Positions 34,980 through 41,607 of a stretch of DNA of 41,607 nucleotides are shown piece after piece. The DNA is from Williamwhitmania taraxaci (GTDB lineage Bacteria; Bacteroidota; Bacteroidia; Bacteroidales; Williamwhitmaniaceae). Below the pieces are notes generated by a model. The model had not been told where the DNA came from and searched no databases. It saw only the letters and a program-made list of their open reading frames with translations. The stretch is from contig NZ_FMYP01000036.1 in the NCBI RefSeq assembly GCF_900096565.1, positions 1-41,607 of the forward strand, read 5' to 3'. Numbering within the stretch: position 1 is the stretch's first letter; the number at the start of each line of letters is the position of its first letter. The position numbers and the translations under genes were made by a program.

Positions 34980-37433
34980 CTATATCCTCATCCCCAATAT
35001 GGTGACGTCATCAATTTGTTCGCCGTTGCCTCTCCATCTCTCCAATGCATTGTGTAGTATTTCTCGCTGGTCGGCCATTGGTTTTGCCGAAATGGATACA
35101 AACAGGTCTTTCAGCTGCTTTCTCTTGAATTTTTTATTGGCAGGACCTCCGAACTGGTCGTGATAGCCATCGGTTGCCAGGTAAATGCAGTCGCCCTTAC
35201 TTAACGCTATTTCGTGGTTGGTAAACGGTTTCATTTCATTATTAATGGCTACGGTTTGGTTATCGCCTTTTATCGCCCTCAACTCATTGCCTGCGGTTAC
35301 CATATAGAGCGGGTTTTGCGCACCGGCATACTGAAGCTGTGCCGTTTGGGTGTTAATTACTATCAGCGCCATATCCATGCCATCCTTCTGCTCGCCCGTT
35401 TGCCATTTTTGCTGTAGGGCATCAATTACCGACTTGCGCAGCTGATCCAGAATCTCACTTGCCCGGACAACTCCCTTCTTCCCTACTATTTCGTTGAGGA
35501 AAGAGATTCCCAGCATACTCATAAAGGCGCCGGGCACTCCATGTCCGGTGCAATCGGCAACGGTTACAATCAGATACTCATTAACGCGGGTACACCAATA
35601 AAAATCGCCCGATACAACATCCTTGGGTTTAAAGAGGATAAAGTGTTCGCCCAGATTGGCGGTAGCGTACGCGGTTGAGGGTAAAAGTGCCTGCTGAATG
35701 TGCTGGGCATAGTCGATACTATCGGTAATTTTCTCCTTTTGAACCTCCATATGATCCCGTTGCAGAACAACCATGTCGCGCTGCGCCTCAATTTCGTCGC
35801 GCTGTGCCGTTATCTCTTCGCGCTGAGCCGATATCTCCTCGTTTAGCTGCACCAAATCGTCGTTCTTCGTCTCTATCTCCTGCTTTTGTTGGGTAAGCAA
35901 GATGTTCGATTGGCGCTTGATGCGGTAGGAACGATATACAAAGATGGCAAGTAGCGATACCAGTAGAAAAGCACCAATAAACGAAAGCATGACAATACGC
36001 TGCTGCCGTTTTGCAGCGGTTTGTATCATATCCTTCTTTTGCTGCTCCAGCACTAACGCCTGTTTTTCCTTTTCGTATTTGTAGCTGTATTCCAGCTCCG
36101 TAATCCGCTTTACGTTGCCTTCGTTAAAAACGCTATCGTTTAATGCTTTGAATAGCACTTGATGCTCAAGCGCCTCCTTATAATTGCCCGTTGCGGCATA
36201 AATTCCCGAAAACAGATCGTGTAGGTTCGTTTGCTCCTTGAGTAGCTTAAGCTCATTGGCCATTGCCAAACTCTTGCGGGCATACGATAGGGCATCGGTA
36301 TATCTCTTTTGATTAAAATAGATGAGACCAATTTGATTCATGGATTGGCATGCGGTGAGTTTAATGCCCTTTGCTTCCGATAGCTTCAGCGCACTATGGT
36401 AAAACCCCAACGCCTTTCCAAACTCATTTTGTTTCTTATGGAAGATGCCAATATTTAACAATAAATTGATCTGTAATGGAATAATCTGTAAATCTTCACT
36501 ATAAGCCAATGCCTTTTGCAAGTATCCCAGCGCTTGTTTATTATTTGTATCGAGATATATTGATCCTATATTGACTAAACAACCCGCAATAGTTGCTTTA
36601 TCGCTGATCGCTTCGCCTATTTTCAAAGCCCTTTGGTAAAACTCAAGTGCCTTTTTATTGTTCTTCTGAGAAGAGTAAATAAACCCAATACTGATTAAAC
36701 AGGCTGAACTACCGTATTTGTCATTCGCCGCTTCGCATATTTTCAGGCACTTTTGATAGCACTCTATGGCTAACGGGTAATTACCTTGACTGGAATAAAG
36801 GTATCCTAAACTATTACAACAATTTGCCATTAGCCGCATTTCATCCAACTCTTCAAGCATCATAAGGGACTTTTCATACCCTTGAATGGCCAAATCAGTA
36901 TTTCCCTGTCGGGTATAGGCTTGGGATATATTTATCAGACATTTAGCTTTCTCCAACGGATTATTTATAGCCTCAGCTATACGGATGGCCTTTTTATAAC
37001 AGCCAATGGCCCTTGCATCCATACCTCTATTCCCAAAGGTAATCCCAATAGAATTTAGGCACTTAATAATCCCTATTTGATAATCCGCTTCTTCGGAAAA
37101 CTTTAGGGCACTTTGAAAATAAGCTAAAGCCTTTGCTTCATCGGAATTCGCGTAGCTAATACCTATTAACCGCAGACTTTCGGCTTTTCCTTTTCGGAAA
37201 TGTAGCTTATCCGACAGCTTATCGGCTTGGGTAGCATAGCTCCGCGTTTTGTCGGCATTGGTGGTATATACGCTATAGGCAATTTGGTTGAGCAGGTTTA
37301 CCTTAACGGTATCATTTGTCCTGTGCAATTTCAGCACCTGTTCGAGGCTATCGACCTTAGCCGGCTGAGCATGGGTTTTGCCACCCATTAAAGTTAATAA
37401 GAGCAGGAGAAATAGCGGTAAACGTTGGTTCAT
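34980..37433 (-). CDS. Receptor phosphatase: periplasmic TPR, membrane span, SpoIIE domain (paralogue 2)
   Basis: 817 residues from the ATG at 37433, which gives a good signal peptide (NQRLPLFLLLLLTLMGGKTHAQ); a more upstream in-frame start adds HPLKKKRY. The architecture is that of paralogue 1: TPR units to about residue 430, membrane span near 481-502, coiled coil, SpoIIE domain with all Asp motifs intact. The TPR part differs greatly from paralogue 1 (unit sequences such as CYQKCLKICEAANDKYGSSACL). The gap of 261 bases to paralogue 1 shows no supported gene. A -7-like promoter box lies 49-56 bases upstream. Confidence 0.88.
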   Translation of the reverse strand: MNQRLPLFLLLLLTLMGGKTHAQPAKVDSLEQVLKLHRTNDTVKVNLLNQIAYSVYTTNADKTRSYATQADKLSDKLHFRKGKAESLRLIGISYANSDEAKALAYFQSALKFSEEADYQIGIIKCLNSIGITFGNRGMDARAIGCYKKAIRIAEAINNPLEKAKCLINISQAYTRQGNTDLAIQGYEKSLMMLEELDEMRLMANCCNSLGYLYSSQGNYPLAIECYQKCLKICEAANDKYGSSACLISIGFIYSSQKNNKKALEFYQRALKIGEAISDKATIAGCLVNIGSIYLDTNNKQALGYLQKALAYSEDLQIIPLQINLLLNIGIFHKKQNEFGKALGFYHSALKLSEAKGIKLTACQSMNQIGLIYFNQKRYTDALSYARKSLAMANELKLLKEQTNLHDLFSGIYAATGNYKEALEHQVLFKALNDSVFNEGNVKRITELEYSYKYEKEKQALVLEQQKKDMIQTAAKRQQRIVMLSFIGAFLLVSLLAIFVYRSYRIKRQSNILLTQQKQEIETKNDDLVQLNEEISAQREEITAQRDEIEAQRDMVVLQRDHMEVQKEKITDSIDYAQHIQQALLPSTAYATANLGEHFILFKPKDVVSGDFYWCTRVNEYLIVTVADCTGHGVPGAFMSMLGISFLNEIVGKKGVVRASEILDQLRKSVIDALQQKWQTGEQKDGMDMALIVINTQTAQLQYAGAQNPLYMVTAGNELRAIKGDNQTVAINNEMKPFTNHEIALSKGDCIYLATDGYHDQFGGPANKKFKRKQLKDLFVSISAKPMADQREILHNALERWRGNGEQIDDVTILGMRI

Positions 37434-37481
37434 ATACCGTTTTTTCTTGAGAGGATGCAACTACCTACGCTCTTACCCATA

Positions 37482-37489
37482 CAAAAGTA
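37482..37489 (-). promoter_or_regulatory. Probable -7 box of paralogue 2
   Basis: The minus strand reads TACTTTTG, a full TAnnTTTG match, 49 bases before the ATG at 37433. A matching TTTG at -33 is not present. On the plus strand TATCTTTG (37507-37514) is a similar box that would point to the small ORF at 37670, but it is rather distant. Confidence 0.4.
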
Positions 37490-37669
37490 TCAGATATACT
37501 ACAGGTTATCTTTGTTTTGTAAAGAAAGAAAAAAAAACACTCCCATAATAGATCAAACGCAGTAATCTATAGGTTTTTCCATATAAGGCGAACAACAAGG
37601 GATTATTGGATAGCAGTAATAGAAAATATTCCTATATTGCTATACCTAATTTAACTAAAAATAGATACC

Positions 37670-37822
37670 ATGAAGGAAACAAAAGAGACGAAGCCTAATG
37701 CCGAGCTGGACAAGAAACCAGAGCAATCGTCGCCAGCGAAACCAGCCCAAACGACTGGAGAAGAATCTAGCCAAGAATCAGAGGGTATTCCCTATAATCC
37801 ACCACCACCACCCGTGCATTAG
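37670..37822 (+). CDS. Small disordered Pro-rich ORF (50 residues)
   Basis: The ATG at 37670 opens a frame that reads MKETKETKPNAELDKKPEQ, continues with a Ser/Glu-rich middle and ends in YNPPPPPVH followed by TAG. The charged, Pro-rich composition and clean start and stop look like a real short gene rather than chance: the segment lacks stops and has a biased amino acid use. It would be intrinsically disordered. It is on the opposite strand between two receptor phosphatases. Function unknown; the remaining parts of 37434-37946 hold nothing else I can support. Confidence 0.5.
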   Translation: MKETKETKPNAELDKKPEQSSPAKPAQTTGEESSQESEGIPYNPPPPPVH

Positions 37823-37946
37823 TATAAAAAATTATACAAGGGGTTGAAAAGGATGTGAAATGGTGGAGATAAGTTCCACCTTTCTTATGCTTAGAAACTT
37901 GAGTCTGCTTAAGTTGGTTAGGTTGATAAAGGGGAAAAGAATGTAC

Positions 37947-40397
37947 CTAAACTCTCATCCCCAGTATGGTGACATCATCAATTTGTTCGCCGCTGCCTCT
38001 CCAACGCTCAAATGTATTGTCCAATATTATGAGCTGCTCAGTCATCGGTTTTGCCGAAATGGATACAAACAGGTCTTTCAGCTGCTTTCTCTTGAATTTT
38101 TTATTGGCAAAACCTCCGAACTGATCGTGATAGCCGTCGGTTGCCAAGTAAATGCAGTCGCCCTTACTTAATGCTATCTCGTGGTTGGTAAACGGTTTCA
38201 TTTCAATATTAATGGCTACGGTTTGGTTATCGCCTTTTATCGCCTTTAACTCGTTGCCTGCGGTTACAATATAGAGCGGGTTTTGAGCACCGGCATACTG
38301 AAGTTGCGCCGTTTGGGTATTAATTACAACCAGCGCCATATCCATGCCTTCCTTCTGTTCGCCAGTTTGCCATTTTTGCTGTAGGGCATCCACTACCGAC
38401 TTGCGCAGCTGATCCAGAATGTCACTTGCCCGGACAACCCCCTTCTTACCTACTATTTCGTTGAGGAAAGAGATTCCAAGCATGCTCATAAAAGCACCGG
38501 GGACGCCGTGTCCGGTGCAATCGGCCACGGTTACAATCAGATACTCATTAACGCGGGTACACCAGTAAAAATCGCCCGATACAACATCCTTGGGTTTAAA
38601 GAGGATAAAGTGTTCGCCCAGATTGGCGGTAGCATACGCGCGTGAGGGCAGAAGCGCCTGCTGGATATGCCGGGCATAGTCGATACTATCGGTAATTTTC
38701 TCCTTCTGGGCTTCAATATGATCCTTTTGCTGAACCACCAAGTCGCGCTGCGCCTCAATTTCGTCGCGCTGTGCCGTTATCTCTTCGCGCTGAACCGATA
38801 TCTCCTCGTTTAGCTGCACCAAATCGTCGTTCTTCGTCTCTATTTCCTGCTTTTGTTGGGTAAGCAGGATGTTCGATTTGCGTTTGATGCGGTAGGAACG
38901 GTATACATAAATGGCGAGCAGCGAAACCAGTATAAAAGCAACAATAAGCGAAAGCATAATTATTCGCAACTGCCTTTTTGCTGCAGCCTGGATCACATCC
39001 TTCTTCTGCTGCGCCAACTCTAACGACTGTTTTTCCTTTTCGTATTTTGAGTTATACTCAAGTTCCGCAATCTTCTGTGTATTCGTTTCGTTGAATAGGC
39101 TGTCGTTTAATGCTTTGTAACGTGTATGATTGATATAAGCGTTTTTGTAATCGTGAGTAGCAGCATATATTTCGGACAATTGACCGTGTAGGTCTTTTTG
39201 AACAACTAACAGCTTTAACTCGTTTGCAATAGCTAGCGATTGCAACGAATTACTAAGTGCGTTTGTGTAATTTTTTTGTTTTAAATACACGCGCCCAATT
39301 GCATACTTTATCTTGCATGAGTAACGTTTATGGGAAATTTCGTTGGCTATACTGAGTGCTTGTCGATAGCTATCAAGCGCTTTTGGATAATCTTTATGTT
39401 CGAGATGGTAATCACCCATCGACGATAAAATATTGGGAATTGTTAATTTGCTCGAAACTTCCTCGGAATACCTTAATGCAGTCTCGAAGTACTCCAAGGC
39501 TTTGGGATTATTTAACTTCTGATAAATAATCCCGATGTTCAAATAGCTAGCTGAAAGCTTGCCCTTATCACCAATTTCATTGTTAATATTCAATGCTTTA
39601 GTATACATTTGGAGTGCTAACTGACTCTTGTTTTGCGAGACATAAATATTTCCAATATTATTTAAACAAGCGGAAATCCCGTCCTTGTTGTTTAGTTCCT
39701 CACTAATGCTTAATGATTTTTGATAGCAATCGAGCGATAGTGGATAATTTCCTTGCCTTACATAAATTACACCTAAACTACTAAGATTGGATGAAATGCC
39801 AATTCTATTGTCGAATGCCTCGTAGATCTTTGTAGATTTCTGTAAATATTGAATTGCCTTCGGATAATTAGCATCTCTTATGTGTTCCATCGCAATATAA
39901 GAATAGCACTTTGCCATTCCTAGTTTATCATTTAGCTCTTCCGACAGTACCAATGCCCGCTGGTAGTATTCAAGTGCTAAATCCATTTTGCTCAACGAAC
40001 CATAAATCCCACCAATAAGATTCAATACCCTTACAACTCCCGTCCAGTACTTTATTTTTTCAGCTATACTCAAAGCGCGTTTTGCATAGTAGAGCGCCTG
40101 AGATTTATCGTTATTTTTGTAATACAAACCCAATAAAAACAAACTTTCCGATTGTCCTTTCAGAAACATTAACCTTTCCGATAATTCGAGCGCCTGACTG
40201 GCAGTACTCAACATTTTGTTATTATCGAAAGTTGAAACGGCTTGTCCAATTGCAATAAGCATATTTGCCTTAACCGTATCCTCCGCGCTATGCAGTTTTA
40301 GAACATTCTCGAGGCTATCGACATTTGCCTTTTGGGAAAAGGCATTAGCAACCATTAAAGCAGATAGGAGTAGGAGTATCGGTATTCTTTTATTCAT
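37947..40397 (-). CDS. Receptor phosphatase: periplasmic TPR, membrane span, SpoIIE domain (paralogue 3)
   Basis: 816 residues from the ATG at 40397, where a good signal peptide begins (NKRIPILLLLSALMVANAFSQ); the upstream in-frame extension is unlikely. About nine TPR units, a span near 481-502 (LIVAFILVSLLAIYVYRSYR), coiled coil and SpoIIE domain with VSGDFYWC, DCTGHGVPGAFMS, TDGYHDQFGG and IDDVTILG all intact. The catalytic half differs more from paralogues 1 and 2 than these do from each other. No clear promoter box was found directly upstream. Confidence 0.88.
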   Translation of the reverse strand: MNKRIPILLLLSALMVANAFSQKANVDSLENVLKLHSAEDTVKANMLIAIGQAVSTFDNNKMLSTASQALELSERLMFLKGQSESLFLLGLYYKNNDKSQALYYAKRALSIAEKIKYWTGVVRVLNLIGGIYGSLSKMDLALEYYQRALVLSEELNDKLGMAKCYSYIAMEHIRDANYPKAIQYLQKSTKIYEAFDNRIGISSNLSSLGVIYVRQGNYPLSLDCYQKSLSISEELNNKDGISACLNNIGNIYVSQNKSQLALQMYTKALNINNEIGDKGKLSASYLNIGIIYQKLNNPKALEYFETALRYSEEVSSKLTIPNILSSMGDYHLEHKDYPKALDSYRQALSIANEISHKRYSCKIKYAIGRVYLKQKNYTNALSNSLQSLAIANELKLLVVQKDLHGQLSEIYAATHDYKNAYINHTRYKALNDSLFNETNTQKIAELEYNSKYEKEKQSLELAQQKKDVIQAAAKRQLRIIMLSLIVAFILVSLLAIYVYRSYRIKRKSNILLTQQKQEIETKNDDLVQLNEEISVQREEITAQRDEIEAQRDLVVQQKDHIEAQKEKITDSIDYARHIQQALLPSRAYATANLGEHFILFKPKDVVSGDFYWCTRVNEYLIVTVADCTGHGVPGAFMSMLGISFLNEIVGKKGVVRASDILDQLRKSVVDALQQKWQTGEQKEGMDMALVVINTQTAQLQYAGAQNPLYIVTAGNELKAIKGDNQTVAINIEMKPFTNHEIALSKGDCIYLATDGYHDQFGGFANKKFKRKQLKDLFVSISAKPMTEQLIILDNTFERWRGSGEQIDDVTILGMRV

Positions 40398-40613
40398 ATA
40401 CTTGTTATTAACACTACATATCCAATTATACATCCAAACATCAGATATATAGGCAATAACTGTTAGCTATCGATATCATTGAGGATAATAATGATTCGAA
40501 AGTAATCAACATTAAGGATAACTAGCGTGATGGAGCTTGGATTTTGGACGAAACTGCTTCTATTTTTGACTATCTCGATCAAATTATGTTTATAGAAACG
40601 GAACCAACTGAGA

Positions 40614-40778
40614 ACATTCAACCCCAGCTGGGGTCGATAGCAGCGGCACACATTCTTTTTCTATAACCATGCGATGCCTCTGGCATCAAACAGCATGTTG
40701 CTATGCAGCACGCCCTGTTTGTTTTATCGCAAAGGAAACGCTGCAGAATACATTCAACCCCCGAATGGGGTTGAATGT
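40614..40778. repeat. Intergenic element with palindromes of ACATTCAACCCC type
   Basis: The 473 bases 40398-40870 have no gene I support. Two copies of ACATTCAACCCC (40614-40625 and 40750-40761) occur; the second forms a perfect 12-bp hairpin with GGGGTTGAATGT (40767-40778), and the first is followed by the palindrome CCCCAGCTGGGG (40622-40633). Short ORFs reading through the element are probably not genes. It looks like a dispersed intergenic repeat known from Bacteroidota genomes, which I cannot verify here. Confidence 0.5.
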
Positions 40779-40870
40779 GGCCGTAAGCAGTTATACCTCT
40801 GCAATGCATGCTATAGCGGGCTTGCTCAACAAAAGCGTGTATTACAGTAGCAAGTGATAACCTGCGATTC

Positions 40871-41267
40871 TTACTTTTTCAACAAATCGCGAATCTCGGT
40901 GAGCAATATTTCTTCCTTCGAAATAGATGGAGCAGCAGGCACCTCTTCTTGTTTTTTCTTAGCAACAATAATTGCCTTAATAACTAAGAAAACAGAGAAC
41001 GCCACTATTAAGAAATCGAAGATAACTTGCAAGAAATTCCCATAATTAAGCGTCACAGCAGGATTAACTCCTACGGCCTCTTTCATTACAAATTTTAAAT
41101 CGGTAAAATTCACTCCACCAATTAATAGGCCCAAGGGAGGCATTATGATATCATTTACAATAGAGCTAACTATTTTTTCAAAAAGCAGCACCTATAATTA
41201 AACCCACGGCCATGTCTACGACATTACCTTTCATGGCAAACGCTTTAAATTCATTAATAATTTGCAT
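40871..41267 (-). pseudogene. mscL: mscL, large-conductance mechanosensitive channel, frameshifted
   Basis: From the ATG at 41267 the frame reads [28 protein letters not shown] and hits TGA. The rest of the protein, [25 protein letters not shown] to the C terminus IRDLLKK, lies in another frame. Deleting one T in the run at 41180-41184 joins both parts into a normal MscL of about 131 residues with two membrane helices; then Glu stands in place of the usual Gly after GAAF. The function, if intact, would be release of solutes upon osmotic down-shock. Either the gene is inactivated, or there is a sequencing or assembly error in a homopolymer. The break lies less than 150 bases from an insertion sequence. 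Confidence 0.85.
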
Positions 41268-41319
41268 AGCTTTTTATTTTAAGTTAATACCTTATATCCG
41301 CAACATAAAAGCATAAAAT

Positions 41320-41393
41320 AATCGGGAACCCCTGTAATAATAATCATCACAAGGCTTTCCCGATTAAAATATTTTCACCTACTTAGGTGAAAA
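41320..41393. mobile_element. Left end region of the IS1380-type element
   Basis: Before the transposase gene lie an inverted repeat AATCGGGAA/TTCCCGATT (41320-41328, 41357-41365) and a perfect palindrome TTTTCACCTA-CT-TAGGTGAAAA (41372-41393). The end of the element should be in or near the first (about 41320-41335), but its exact position cannot be fixed without the right end. The palindrome may bind the transposase or form a hairpin that blocks read-through. Confidence 0.5.
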
Positions 41394-41404
41394 CATCGTA
41401 GCGG

Positions 41405-41607
41405 ATGAAAATTACATATTCTAGCGACACCATCAACTCTTTTGGCGGAATAAATTTTGCAGACAAAATTATCCGGGAGGCCTCTATTTACGACACCATA
41501 GACCAAACGCTTGGCATTCGGGGAGTTAAGGCACAGTATTCCTACAGTGATTTGTTTCGATCCTACCTCATGCTGGTTTTATGCGGCGGCGAATGCGCCG
41601 AGGATAT
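41405..41607 (+). CDS. IS1380-type transposase, N-terminal part (cut by window edge)
   Basis: The first 67 residues are visible, from ATG at 41405 (MKITYSSDTINSFGGINFADKII) to the window end. The start resembles IS1380-family transposases of Bacteroidales in which FGG is followed by a helical region (YSDLFRSYLMLVLCGGECAEDI). The catalytic DDE residues are beyond the window. Confidence 0.75.
   Translation, partial: MKITYSSDTINSFGGINFADKIIREASIYDTIDQTLGIRGVKAQYSYSDLFRSYLMLVLCGGECAED

Noticed and set aside
40618-40857. Two short frames inside the palindromic intergenic element
   Set aside because: They follow the repeat sequence on both strands, which explains why they are open; no start signals.

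Overview
The window looks like chromosomal DNA of a Bacteroidota bacterium, probably of the order Bacteroidales. Several genes are preceded by the promoter type known for that phylum (a -33 TTTG and a -7 TAnnTTTG box). One secreted enzyme ends in a domain resembling the type A sorting domain of type IX secretion. The efflux operons, the TPR/SpoIIE phosphatases and the IS1380-type element also fit this phylum. I see no rRNA, tRNA, CRISPR array or integrase.

Layout. 1-313: tail of a transposase cut by the window edge. 389-3148 (-): large membrane-anchored protein with a C-terminal beta-propeller-like part. 3149-3836: gene-free stretch with a series of hairpins. 3837-5627 (+): hybrid sensor kinase with a solute-binding-protein sensor. 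5898-11835 (-): heavy-metal RND efflux operon (His-rich membrane protein, CusB-like, CusA-like, CusC-like). 12017-15112 (-): LysR regulator, YeiH-family exporter and ChrA-family transporter, the last two overlapping by 4 nt. 15394-16545 (+): Yip1-type membrane protein with a terminator. 16841-19743 (-): secreted alpha/beta hydrolase, small Cys protein, RelE/ParE-type toxin-antitoxin pair and HD-domain protein; the 5' end of the hydrolase gene exists a second time as a decayed copy beyond the toxin-antitoxin genes. 20037-25487 (-): AcrAB-TolC-like RND operon. 25949-30449 (+): MarR regulator with EmrA, EmrB and TolC-like proteins, flanked on both sides by the same low-complexity repeat. 30697-31923 (-): secreted phosphatase-like enzyme. 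32274-40397 (-): three paralogous receptors (periplasmic TPR, membrane span, coiled coil, SpoIIE phosphatase), with a small Pro-rich ORF between the second and third. 40871-41267 (-): frameshifted mscL next to the left end of an IS1380-type element that runs off the window.

The main theme is envelope traffic and signalling. Three complete tripartite efflux systems (metal RND, drug-type RND, DHA2/MFS), each with its own outer-membrane channel, lie within 25 kb, together with two putative anion exporters. The most unusual part is the receptor trio: the catalytic halves are almost identical in DNA while the TPR sensor halves have diverged. This suggests three different inputs feeding one common output, kept uniform by gene conversion.
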